NCBI GenBank assembly: GCA_019009955.1 | Contig: CM032229.1 | Location: 146,872,001-146,936,000 of the forward strand | Length of the DNA stretch: 64,000 bases | Reading direction: 5' to 3' | Source: Riptortus pedestris | Lineage: Eukaryota > Arthropoda > Insecta > Hemiptera > Alydidae | Shown here: positions 34,948-45,945 of the stretch, piece by piece | Position numbering within the stretch: the stretch's first letter is position 1 | How the letters are laid out: each line of letters opens with the position of its first letter | Translations under genes and position numbers: made by a program | Notes under the pieces: model-generated | The model's database searches: none | Seen by the model: only the letters and a program-made list of their open reading frames with translations | What the model was told of the DNA's origin: nothing

Positions 34948-36460
34948 AGTCCGTCACGCAGGGGCTGGAGAAACTGAACAGATTTCCCTCGCGAATGTTT
35001 ACAATAGGTAAATATACATGCAGGTAACACTACCGTGAACGCTCAGTAAATTTACAATACAAGCTAATAATATCTACAACGTAAAGCGGCTGAATTGAAA
35101 AACAAACAGGCCGGCCAGCCTCGTAGCGCTGCATAGGTAGACCGAAAAGATAAACAATTAATGAAATATATCTAAATATAACATATTAATTTTATTGAAA
35201 ACAATTTACTAAAGCTAGTGCTGTAATATGTAATGAATCAGAATCAGTTTTATTTCAATCACTCAAATTTTAGTAATCCAAAAACTAAATACGTATTTGC
35301 ATCACGGTCAACTGAACGTATTTGCATATATCTCACAAAGTAAAAGTTCAATGAAAACAATATTTGGTACTTTGGCTTCGAATAATGTGGTTTATTATAT
35401 AACAGAGTATTGTTTATGTGATACTAGCAGAAGTGGGGGTTTACTAAAGACTGAAAACTGAAAAATTCAAATATTTCGGTTAATACTCATTACACGGAAA
35501 ATATGTATAGATTCATATTTATAGTACATTTAATTTTCAATAAGATTTATTCTATACACATTTTCGATCCGACTTATAGTAACGGAAATATTTTGAATGT
35601 TCAAAATTCTCCCCCTCTAAACCACCCCCCTCCCGCAGGTCCGATTTCAGCCGTTAACGAACTTGGTCTTTCTTTTTACATAAAACGACCAAATATCAAG
35701 TTTGGTAACAAACTCAAACAAAAATTGCGACCGCTAGAGCGGTAACAGACAAATATATATACAGGGTATTACAAATATTTTTTAAAGAATATTTACTGAC
35801 AGCAATTAAAAAAAACTTTACTTGTTTGTTGTATCAGTAACATTTCCTGTCGCGTTTCTAATTTGTTCCTCGTTCTCTAAGTCTATTTTCTTCAATATGA
35901 AAACAATCTGATATGGACACCATATGTCTTCCTAGTGCTTCCAATAAATGAAATAAACAAAATGTTTAGCTGTACTATACAAAATAATTTCCTTTAAAAG
36001 TGATTTAGGATATCTCCTTACCAATAAAATTGCACCATTTTAAGACATCACAAACGAAATGATCAATACATATATTCGACATCTTTAGTATCTACGGAGA
36101 TATTTACAAGTTTTTACAGTCGACACACATTCCTCTTTCGATTAATAAGCCCGGCCTGCAGGGACTGCGTTAACTAAGTAGATTCTATTTGCATTTATCT
36201 CAAAACGTAAAAATTCAATGAGAACAATATTTGGTATTTAGGCTTCAAAGAAAGTGCTTCATAATATAACAGCTTATTCTAAACATGACTTGATCTTTCT
36301 TTTTACATAAATCGATTAAATATCGAGTTTGGTAATGATTAAACTTTTATATATATATAGTTTTGAACGGACCTCATCTACTAGGTAGGATCGATGGACA
36401 TTTGAAGAAATGATTACGACCTCAATAGCTGATTTCCCTTGAGGGAAATCTGCTAAAAGT
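34948..36460 (-). mobile_element. CE cluster (CE-15) with a TACAGGG segment in its TA tract
   Basis: A CE starts at 34948 (AAGTCCGTCACGCAGGGGC) and reaches the CGACCGCTAGAGCGGTAAC palindrome and TA tract at 35752-35763. There a segment beginning TACAGGGTATT starts. It continues through a second CE terminus (36148-36170), a second TA tract (36345-36358) and the closing arm with GGGAAATCTGCTAAAA at 36443-36458. The 80-codon forward frame at 35503-35745 is CE translation. Confidence 0.7.
35764..36460 (-). repeat. Inverted partner of 27455-28213
   Basis: Reverse complement of the CE-plus-segment unit at 27455-28213, sharing its internal junction. This suggests the combined unit was copied as one piece. 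Confidence 0.75.
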
Positions 36461-36828
36461 CCGTCACGCAGGGGCTGGAGAAACTGATCAGATTTACCGC
36501 GTGCTGGAATGACACATTAGTAAAGTCATCTCGCCATATATTCTCTACTTCTAAGTCAAACTTCGATGATTAGTGGGGGTTTATTGTAGGCTGAAAAAAA
36601 TACAGAACTAATAACTCCCTTAATGTTAGAGTTGCGAGTTAGTGTACATATCAACAATTGTAAAGCATCAGTAGTTTTACAAGATCAATTCTATAATGAA
36701 TTGTATGTATTTTTTTGGTATCAGCCTTTAGTAGCAATTAGACCGAGAGATGAAATCATCAGCGTGTCTTATTCCAGCAAGTGGAAATCTGCTTAGTTTA
36801 CGCAGCTCCTGTGTGTCAGAATTCTTCT
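36460..36828 (-). mobile_element. Short TIR element related to CE, complete
   Basis: About 365 bp with matching inverted ends about 55 bp long. The left reads AAGTCCGTCACGCAGGGGC...CGTGCTGGAATGACAC; the right, in reverse, ...GGAGCTGCGTAAACTAAGC...CTTGCTGGAATAAGACAC. It shares only the outer 40 bp with CE, so one end of CE and both ends of this element are homologous. It sits directly against the end of the previous CE, with only AAAA between. Confidence 0.75.
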
Positions 36829-37014
36829 TTTATTTGGCTGAAATTGAGTAGCTCCTTTAATAAAGAAGTAGAGGTCTGTAGTGTCAGTACAAGGAGGCCC
36901 GTCAAGCTATCAAAGTCGTGAGGCAGTCATTGGCCCTTCGCAGTATTCGAAGCAGATATTTTTATTTTATCCAATACTCCTGACAAAGAAAAGACCTACA
37001 TGAAATACGTACTA

Positions 37015-37828
37015 GCAGATTTCCCTTATGGGAAACCAGCTATTGAGGTCGTACTCGTGACGGGATTTTCAAAATTTTTCTTCAAATGTCCATCGATCCT
37101 TCCTAAGAGATGACGAAAATGAGGTCCGTTCAACCTGTGTATATATATATATATTTGTCTGTTGCCGCTCTAGCGGTCGCAGTTATTGTTTAATCGTTGC
37201 GAAACTCAATTCGAGCTCGATGTTCTTTAACGGCTAAAATCGGACTAGGGGGAGGGGGGTTGAGAAGGGAATTTCGAAAATTCGAAATATCTCATTTGCT
37301 ATAAGTCAGATCAAATAATTGTATAGAACCAATCTTATTGCACATTAAATGTACTATAAATATTGTTATATACATTTATTATCTATCGTGAATAATAACC
37401 GAGATATTTGTATTTTTCCGTTTTTAGCCTTCCACTCATGTGATATTAACAATAAGCTGTTATTTCATGTACCACTCCATTACAAGGTGAAGTACCAAGT
37501 ATTGTTTTCCTTGAACTTTTACTTTGTGAGATATATGCAAATAGGTGCCCTTGACCCCCCCCCCTTCTTTTGTTCTTGGATTACTAAAATTTCAGTGATT
37601 GAGATGAAACTGATTCTGATTCATTACAAATTAAAGCACTAGAGCTCAGCTGGCCTGTTTGTTTACAATTCAGCCGCTTTCCGCTGTAGAGATTATTTTG
37701 TAAATTGACTGAAAGATTTCTCATTCCCGTTTGTATTGTATTTATTCACTTAACATTCACGGTAGTGTTACCTGTATGTATATTAAACCTCCGCTTAGTT
37801 TACGCAGCCCTTGCGTGACGTACTTTTT
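37015..37828 (+). mobile_element. Full-length CE (CE-17)
   Basis: Left near-palindrome at 37016, (TA)n at 37140-37153, G-run at 37250 and the optional module with AGATATATGCAAATAGG. The right end (CGCAGCCCTTGCGTGACG) closes at 37828. The 97-codon forward frame at 37349-37642 lies inside the element and has no domain. Confidence 0.8.
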
Positions 37829-39536
37829 TTTTTGTTTAAATGGTTCTTGACAATTGTCTTTTAGAATCTTATTTTATTAAACCATACTCCAAATGTGTAG
37901 TCCTCACGAACCGTTAATCTTCTTCTTGTATGTTACTATTTCTTTATAGTGCTCTTGGTAAATTGTCGAGTGGAATCAATTAGTTTCAGCCTTAACGTTT
38001 CCAAGTCATTGCTTAATAGTACCTCCAAAGGCCATTATTAGTAAAGTATTCCTGGTATATTTACAAAACTTCCTTATTAGTCCCTCAATTATAGGTCTGT
38101 TGTTCATGTGGATAGCTTTATTTTAAATTTACTAATTGTTTTTTTATTCTAATGATTCACCAAACGAAGCTCGTAAAGTTTCTTAAACACAATGGTCGCA
38201 GCCGTTGGTTCAGGACTTCCGGGATGCAAAATGCTCGAAAGCTAACAACTTTTTGAGATTCGTCGTCAAAATTCAGTGTTTTCTGGTTGATATCTAAATG
38301 TACCATTTATTATTCTTCTGTAAATTTAGATTCCACAAAATAGTTTCATTGATCTATTAAATTGCGCGAGTGCGCGCTAATCCATTAAAACGATGACTTT
38401 TGAAAGCAACGTTTATTGCCAATGAATTTATTTATTTATTGCCAAGCTTCTATTATCTTATTATTTATTATCTTATTACAACATTTATAGGTTAATAAAT
38501 AAACCTAAATCGGGAGGTTGGAGGAGCGAAAAAGTAATACTGACAATTAACTTTACTGCCTAAAATATGTATACGAATACTTTTGATTATCATGAAAGAA
38601 AAGAAAAAAAAGCACCTTATAAATTGACCTTCATAACACTTTTTGATCTGATTCATAGAGACGAAGATTTTTAAGATTTTGTTCTATGATATCCTCTGCA
38701 ACCTCAACTTCCGACGTCTAACTACCTATATTTTAATACTACTTTAAAATTTTTAAATGCGGGAGTTTTGCATACGAGGAAGGTAAAAATTGATGATAGA
38801 GCTTGGTCTTTGAAAGAGCAACTTTACATAATAAATACTTGTATTGGACAAGATCATTTTATTGATCCTGATCAATTGGTTTCGCCAATCGTCCAGCATC
38901 CTCTCTCCCCCCCCCCCTCCAGAAGAATGAGGTAAACAATGTTACTACTGCATAGCGATTTGCGAATGTTCCTCTAAGCATTAAAGAATTGAAAGAAGAT
39001 CAATTTATCCGAAATATACTGAGTACAAAGGTTTCCAGGGGCACTGGGATAGATTTTTATTTATTTTTTTCTTATCCTTATTTAAATGTAATAACTCTTT
39101 TAAAAATAATAATAAAATACATTTCTTTATAATTTTAAGAAACCATTCAGAACAATTTTTCTTTTCTTTTTTTTTTTTTTTTTTTTTTTGTAAATAAATT
39201 CCAATGAAATTGGTACTAGATAAATTAAATCCCGATAAGCAACAATATAATAACCAGACATTTCAATTAATTGGCCATTAAAATTTATGTTTAACTATAA
39301 ATTTCCTTTTCATGAGAGTTTACAACCACGTACTACCAATAAATCAGGCCCTAATTTGTATGAAACATACTGCCTTCATAGTATAATATGGTGGACATGA
39401 AACGTGGTGGGTATACATTATGAATATAAACATTACACATTCTACGTCACAAGGTCGTAATTCTCTAAGATTTGCCTCATTAATTTTGTAATTCAAAATA
39501 CCAAATTCTTTTTAGAGAGTGAGAATATTTTTAAAA
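37829..39536. other. AT-rich stretch, no gene recognised
   Basis: Includes a poly(T) run at 39168-39190. No repeat family from elsewhere and no coding sequence is recognised. Confidence 0.45.
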
Positions 39537-39587
39537 TACAGGGTGGGGTGGAGGAATAATGAAATACTTAGTGAAAAACACCCTGTA
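39537..39587. repeat. Short inverted repeat, TACAGGGTG ends
   Basis: TACAGGGTG at 39537-39545 and its reverse complement at 39579-39587. The same TACAGGG start occurs at 35763 and 55483 and, reversed, at 28213. It may be a minimal deletion derivative of that element. Confidence 0.5.
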
Positions 39588-39660
39588 CGTAAGATAAATA
39601 TTTCTGTTTAATCACTTTATTCCCTTTTATAATTAACTTGTATGTTATTTAACTTGTCTT

Positions 39661-39825
39661 ATTTGTATATTAACGTCCACTTTGTGCTACTAAGGCCAAT
39701 CTGGACGGGTTATATACAGGTTTCCACCTTTTTCTTTTACACATTTAATTTTATTTAATGGGTTCATCACTAAATAAATTTCAATTTCTGTGTAGAGAAT
39801 CGAAGTCACGACTCTCACAAAGTTT
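39661..39825 (-). mobile_element. tRNA-derived SINE, reverse, worn (tSINE-5)
   Basis: The AT tail, GTCCACTTTGTGCTACTAAG and GGACGGGTTATATACAGG blocks are followed by the worn B-box side (AGAATCGAAGTCACGACTCT). The 72-codon frame at 39758-39976 starts in it and is not supported as a gene. Confidence 0.65.
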
Positions 39826-39976
39826 TAGCTTCTTATTAAAATTTATAAATATTATGGAATTAGTAAGGCCAAGAAGCTCAAAAAGTGTTCAAATGATAGT
39901 AGAAGAAATAAGAATTGTTTTGAATCAGTTCACGAAGAAACATGTTCAAATTAGACGCCATAAGCTGAGTACCTAA

Positions 39977-40259
39977 CCATAGCCTTGGAGATGAAGGATA
40001 AAGTATAAGCTGTATTAATCCCTTTACAATTCATATGTGGTCTTAACAATTTCCTTGAAATCTTACTGTCAATAAAAATAGAAAATCTAGAACTTTACTT
40101 GTAAAATATTTCAATTAGCTCTGCAGCAAAATAACATAAAAGGTCTAGTTCGTAGTTCAGTGCAATTCAGGGTGTTATTTTTGCCCAGATCAGATATTTT
40201 TATGCCAGCTGCATAGATGAATACATGATTTGGCATTATCAATAAAACTCATCAATACC
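39977..40259. other. No feature recognised
   Basis: AT-rich DNA without repeat or coding signal. Confidence 0.4.
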
Positions 40260-40860
40260 ATACTCGATATTTAGCCGTGTCATTTAAAACTAAAAGTTAT
40301 AGTCTATTTCTGGCTAAACTCTGGCGACTGGCAGTGGAGGTTTAGAGTAGGAATACATTAAAATATTCAAAATATTTTTATGAGTTATATTCTAGTTATT
40401 TATCGTTTTCATACAAAACTACTGAAGGCTAAGAAGGTTAATAAGCGAAATCGGACCTGAACGAGCGAAAATTTATAAAAGAATTAATATTCAAAATCAT
40501 GATGTTACGGGTCAGATCAAAAAATGTTAACTATTCAAAATTACTGACTATAAATTATACTCGTAATTTAGTGTTCAGTTGGTCCCCTCTCCCACTCATA
40601 TTCAGCCTAAGCATACGTTTTGCATACATATGCTTTCGTGTTCATTTTGAGTAAGTAAATTGTATTTCATTTGAGTATCAGTAAACATATCATGCACGAA
40701 CAGATTATATTACAATTACTGATAGTAGAATTCCATTAAGGGAAATCAGCTATTTAGAGTGTACTCATCAAGCGATTTTCGAAAAATTTCCTCAAATGTT
40801 CATCGATCGGATCAGGAGATGACGAAAATTAGGTCCATTCGAAATCTTATATATATATTT
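40260..40860 (+). mobile_element. Worn CE sequence, two partial copies
   Basis: 40260-40400 matches the middle of CE at low similarity (TACTCGATATTTAGCCGTG, then the GGCTAAA..CTGGCGAC block). At 40731-40845 a fresh left part appears with the near-palindrome (TCCATTAAGGGAAATCAGC) and the ATCGATC arm, ending in a short TA tract. Confidence 0.5.
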
Positions 40861-40872
40861 AATTTATTTATA

Positions 40873-41025
40873 CAGGAGCACCCGCATCTTTAATATATTT
40901 AATTCTTTATATATGCATATTTAATTTTTTATTTGTTGTTCCAGTTTTTGTTATTTTTCTATAATTTTGTTTTCATTTTATATTGTGAAACTTTGAGCCA
41001 AATCACCAAGATGCGGGTGCTCCTG
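40873..41025. mobile_element. 153-bp MITE with perfect 18-bp inverted repeats
   Basis: Both ends read CAGGAGCACCCGCATCTT (the right in reverse complement), with no mismatch over 18 bp. The CAG start resembles hAT-type ends. The flanks are too AT-rich to prove an 8-bp duplication. The interior is AT-rich and non-coding. Confidence 0.75.
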
Positions 41026-41723
41026 TTTAATTAAATAAATAAGTTTAGTTGTAAAAAGAAACAGATTTTAGGAGGGACCAATTAAACTAGTTTTACTTCT
41101 GGACTATAGGAGCAAGTAGACTAGCATTTTAAGTTATCCACGGTAGCTCAATATGCCTAAGAGTATTGGAATCGCGAATAGGAATATATGATTGAACAGA
41201 AATATTATAACAAGGAACAGTAAAATATATAACATAGAAAATCACTAAGTAAACTACTTGATGTAAAACTGGCAATGGTCAAAATAGAAGGGCACCACTA
41301 AAACATAGCTGGAGTGAAATCATATTGAGCATAAAGACTAAGTCTCTAACTTGAAAACTTCGAAATTTGTAAGTACTAATACCTTTTCTATAAACTTATT
41401 GAGCTAGATAAAGGACCTTTATAGCGACAATACTGACTCATACTTCACCCCTGAAGTGTAGCTCAACGTTGTGTTTCCAGTGAGTCAAGGCTTTTTCCGT
41501 TTAACTTTTACAACTGAGGACTCCAACGTTACAAGGGCGTCAACTTTGCAGACTTTCCTTTCACAATGAGTAATACCCAACCATGCCTATACAATTGGCA
41601 ATCGATAATAAATCGAATTAGAAGAAAATTATGCAGGCAAATTTCAGTAAAGTAAAAAGGAATTTCTTTTTCTATGATGTATGAAAGCTTTTACATTTAA
41701 TATTTAGCAATTTCATACCCTAA
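41026..41723. other. No gene recognised
   Basis: Unassigned AT-rich DNA between two small DNA transposon relics. Confidence 0.45.
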
Positions 41724-42298
41724 ACCGTATGTGGGCAACCACCGACCCGAGGTAAGGTTTGATCCGGTCCGAGAAAAATTTTGAAAAACCCAATTAAACA
41801 AAAATATAACACTACTTACTCCAAATGAGGAAGATGGGGAAAGATTTGTGCGTTTGGCAGTACTTATAAATGCGAACAGTTCATTTCATTGATGAAAGTT
41901 AATAAATCAAAACATCGCACAAGGCTGACTAAAGATAATTTGGAAAATTATTTTCGACTTTTTATCAGTGGAATTAATCCAAACATCGATGGATTAGTTT
42001 CCCAAATTCAAGCTCAAGTGTCGCGTTGATTTCAGTGTCGCTATTTCACTTTCGTTGTTTGTAATAATTCCAAATTTTACGATTTAATTATAATGTTTAT
42101 TTTTTCATTTCATTTGGTTATTTTAATAAATTTTATTATAATTACATTTCGTATAATTTCATGTCTGATATCTATCGTTAAAAATTATGACCACTACATT
42201 AAAATGCACTACTTTCAAACGCGGCCCGTGAAAGTATTTGCACAAACGCAACAAGTGTTTGGCCCGCAACATGTCAAAGGCTGCCCGTCCATGTCCTG
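41724..42298 (+). mobile_element. hAT-family transposon relic
   Basis: Worn inverted ends: CCGTATGTGGGCAACC on the left and, in reverse, CAGGACATGGACGGGCAGCC on the right, matching the CAG...TGG.C..CA.CC style of hAT ends. A truncated transposase C-terminus lies inside. CGGCCCGTGAAAG and TTTGGCCCGCAAC blocks near the right end are typical of this group. About 575 bp remain. Confidence 0.65.
41853..42029 (+). pseudogene. hAT transposase C-terminal dimerisation region, truncated
   Basis: This 58-codon frame ends in TGA and contains FGSTYKCEQFISLMK, then KSKHRTRLT, then INPNIDGLVSQIQAQVS. That order (CEQ..FS.MK, KS..R.RLT.E.L, P.ID.LV...Q.Q.S) is the end of hAT transposases of the ZBED/GTF2IRD2-like group, including the hATC dimerisation helix. 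The catalytic domain, BED finger and most of the protein are missing upstream, so the frame is a relic. It is too short to stand out in an ordinary ORF list. I am confident of the family, less so of the subgroup. Confidence 0.75.
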
Positions 42299-42524
42299 AA
42301 TCTTTGAAGTGAGTACTACACCCGAAAGATCTTTAAATTTGTAAATAATCCGTAGAGGCAAAATTAAATATGGTTTTCTCTAAAATTCTCAAAGGAATAA
42401 TGGCATCAGAATATCTCAACATCATATATTCATGATGATACATACATCCGAATCGGCATCCGAATCCCATTAAGGCAAATAACATAGTGCCAAATATCAC
42501 CTAGAACTTAGTTATGTTTTAGCA

Positions 42525-42625
42525 TATTTCGCTTAAGGGAAATCAGCTATTGAGATTGTGCTCATGACGCGATTTTCGAATTTTTTCTTCAAATGTCCAT
42601 CGATTCTACCTCAGAGATGACGATA

Positions 42626-42671
<46 letters not shown>

Positions 42672-43472
42672 CTGTTACCACTCTAGCGGTCGCAATTATT
42701 GTTTAATCGTTACCAAATTCGATATTTAGTTGTTTTGTGTAAAAAAACGATCAAGTTCGTTAACGTCAGGGAAGGAATTTCAAATTTTTGAAATATCTCT
42801 GTTACTATAGATTGGATCGAAAAATTGTATAGAAGTAATCTTATTGCAAATTAAATTTACTATATATATTAATCTATACATATTTTCGGTATAATGAGTA
42901 TTAACCCAAACATTTGGATTTTTTTTTGTTTTACCCTTTCAGCAAACCCTCACTCCTATTAGTGGCATATTAATGAGTAGCTGTTATATCATGGACCACT
43001 TCATTACAAGGCTGAATATCAAATATTGTTTTCATCGAACTTTTATTTTGTGAGATATATGCAAAGTCGTTATGTTGACCCACCCCCTTTCTTTTTTGTT
43101 CTTGGATTACTAAAATTTAAGTGATTGAGATAAAACTGATTCCCATTCAATATAAATTGCAGCACTAGGTTTAGTAAATTGTTTTCAATAAAATTAATAC
43201 ATTACATTCAGATATATTTCGTTAATTGTTTGTCTTTCCGGTCTATCTATCTATTTAGCGCTACGAGGTTGGCTGGCCTCTTTGTTTACAATTCAGCCGC
43301 TTGCCGTTGTAGAGATTATTAACTTGTACTGTAAATTGACTGAAACATTTCTCAGTACCGTTTGCCTTTATTCACTTAGCATTCACGGTAGTTTTACCTG
43401 TTCGTGTATTTATCTATTGTAAACCTTCGCGTGGGAAATCTGCTTAGTTTACGCAGCCCCTGCGTGACGGAC
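42525..43472 (+). mobile_element. Full-length CE, long form (CE-19)
   Basis: About 950 bp from the left near-palindrome (TTCGCTTAAGGGAAATCAGC) through (TA)n at 42628-42666, the palindrome, and the optional module with GAGATATATGCAAAG. A region shared with CE-15 (TAGCGCTACGAGGTTGGCTG) leads to an intact right end, ACGCAGCCCCTGCGTGACGG. It has the largest set of internal modules in the window, so it is the best guide to the ancestral element. Confidence 0.8.
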
Positions 43473-43620
43473 GTTTCTAGAGTAAGAGTGTATGTATGAT
43501 GAAATGCCAAGAAATATTCTATATTAGTTTCGTAGAATTCTTTCATTCTATCTCTTTACTTTTTGTAATTATAGAGGTTATTTGGAAAATGAGAATTGAC
43601 AATATAAATTACGAGTGTAA

Positions 43621-43756
43621 TGAATGAAGGAAGAACGAGACGAAGAGGGAGGCCCTTGCTAACGTGGCTGGGGAAGATTAGTGCACACTATAGGGTGGCA
43701 ATTTGAGAGACCTAGCTACTGAATGGTGCAATAGGGGCTGTAGTAAACCATGATTA
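43621..43756 (+). pseudogene. LINE ORF2 C-terminal tail, frameshifted
   Basis: One frame gives NEGRTRRRGRPLLTWLGKIS, the RRRGRP..TW motif at the end of many non-LTR polymerases. A +1 shift then gives NLRDLATEWCNRG and a stop, matching the LA.DR..WR close of the same proteins. The shift breaks the frame. Only about 45 codons remain, so it is a 5'-truncated relic. Confidence 0.65.
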
Positions 43757-44160
43757 ACTATTTCCTTCCAGTTTAACTATTTATAGTTTTTATTTTATTT
43801 TTATTTATTTATTTTAATATTTCTTTTGTTTTATTTTTATTTTGTATTTTTTCCTCATGTTGAAAATATACCAACAATTTATATTTAGTTTTGCACATTC
43901 TATTTATTTTGTACATTTGTAAAAGTTAGCTGTGTAAAAATTTTAATATTTATTTAATTTTGTAAAATTATATTCTAACATGTTAAAAGATGAATCGCCA
44001 TTGTAGCGGCATGGTTCTATTTATTTTGTACATTTGTAACATTTAACTTTGTAAAGACGTTATAATTATTTAATTTTGTAAAATTATATTCAAACATGTT
44101 AAAAGATGAATCGCCAATGTAGCGGCACCTCAAATAAATGATAATAATAAACCATGATTA
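43757..44160 (+). repeat. AT-rich LINE tail-like insert with 117-bp tandem pair and 13-bp flanking repeat
   Basis: A 117-bp unit starting TTCTATTTATTTTGTACATT and ending near TGAATCGCCATTGTAGCGGC is present twice (43898 and 44015). A TAATAATAA tail follows. TAAACCATGATTA occurs at 43744-43756 and again at 44148-44160, looking like a target duplication around the whole block. Confidence 0.6.
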
Positions 44161-44997
44161 TTTATCGAACTCTTTTCGAAGTTGGGATATTCTACAATTT
44201 TCGCTCTATATATTTTTCTCAAACAAAATTATGGGCATAAAAATTAACAGAGTGATTTCAGTTTTCAGCATAAAGCAAGCCCCCACTCCTAATCATGTCA
44301 ACTAATAATAAATCAATATATCTCGAAACTTCTTATTCCAAGCTGTAATATAGCTTATTCTTTTCACCTGACCTTAACTTTAAATATATATAAAGGTTAC
44401 CGGATGTCTATCAGAAGCCTGGACCTCCATGAGAACTAACATCAGAAATTTAATGCCCAATCTTGGGAAATAGGGTGATTATATTCCCTACAGAACGTTC
44501 AGCGAGGGGGGGGAGGAGGTTAAAATAGCCAAGGAATCAAGTTAGGGCCTAGTTAATTACAATCCCAAATTAGCACTTCCCCTGAGGGTAGGAATATTTC
44601 TAGTTAAGCCCGTGAATTAAAATATGGATTCCTTTCAAAATCCCCGGGGTTTGAGACCGCCAAATAATTTTCATTTTTATCACTGCCAATATCGCAATTT
44701 CTACTAAAAAAGTAACGACTTCATTACTTTTAAGTATCACATACTTCTACCGAAGGCTAAAAGTATAATAGCATCTCATTATCATGTTTTTAAAAATTGC
44801 TTGCATAGACTGAAAATTTAGTATTTAATTTAATTTCGTCAAGTTTCCACAGATTACTGGTTGAAATGTGATTTTAATGTATTCATATTTCCAGATAAAA
44901 ATTTATTTAGTGAAATTTCCTTTATGGAGTCAGTTATTATCATTCATAGAAAATCATAGGTCTGGTATTCAGATAATCTTGTTCTCCCTAGATGCGA
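44161..44997. other. No gene recognised
   Basis: AT-rich with a G-run near 44506-44517 and a CCCCACTCCTAATCATGTCA block (44280-44299) that also occurs inside long CEs, so some of it is eroded CE. Confidence 0.45.
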
Positions 44998-45253
44998 ACA
45001 AGCCCATCACTCAGGGGATTTGAAAACTGAGTTTCCCACGCGCTGGATAGACTGATCTGACAAAAAGTATTCTCTATTTGTCTTGCAATAATATTATCGA
45101 AATCTCCTCTCTAAACCCCTCCCCTCTCACTAGTTCAATTGCAACCATTAACCAACTTCACCTTTAGTCCTGCATGAAACGCTTATATATCGAGTTTGCA
45201 TACGATTAAACAAGAATTGCGACCGCTAGAGCGGTAACAGACAAATATGTATA

Positions 45254-45293
<40 letters not shown>

Positions 45294-45294
<1 letters not shown>

Positions 45295-45874
45295 CTACCG
45301 TACGTGTGTATGTCACTGAACTCCTCCTAAACGGCTGGACCGATTGGAATGATTTCTTTTGTATGCGTTTGGGTGACGCCCCGGATGGTTTAGATTCACA
45401 AATGAGTCCGGCAGATGGAGCAGGAGTGGGGGTTGTAGGGGAGGCCTAAAATTAAAAATAGCGATATTTCGTTTCCTATTGGTTTTTCGGCAAATATGCA
45501 CAGTACAAAAATTGTTTATTTTGTTATTTAGAGCAACTTTTATTATATTCACTTTTGTCGTATAACAAAGTATAAACGAAATATACACTAAAAAATTAAA
45601 GTGGGAGCCAACAGTTTTATTGGGCACTAACGATTGAACCGAACTTAACAAAACTCTATATGTAAATTAGCATTAATTCTTCCATGATTATTTATAAGGG
45701 AGGCCTGAATAAAAAATTCGAGATATTTCATTTTCTATTTGTTTTTAGGCAAACGTGCACATAACAAAAGTTGATTTTGTGTTATTAAAACTAGCTTTTG
45801 TTTTAAACATAATATTATTAAATTTAATATCCTAATAGCTTGAAATCTTGCAGGACAACGTCTCTCGGGTCCGC

Positions 45875-45877
<3 letters not shown>
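45294..45877 (+). mobile_element. HEL-2 Helitron in the TA tract of a CE
   Basis: Starts TCTACCGTACGTGTGTATG and ends CTAG (45874-45877), preceded by GGACAACG...GGGTCCG. It has the same size and order as the copy at 33735-34329. TA repeats continue on both sides. The 112-codon reverse frame at 45313-45651 is module translation, not a gene. Confidence 0.8.
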
Positions 45878-45941
<64 letters not shown>

Positions 45942-45945
45942 TATA

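Noticed and set aside
45313..45651. 112-codon reverse frame as a gene
   Set aside because: It lies wholly inside a HEL-2 Helitron and matches module sequence that is not open in other copies.
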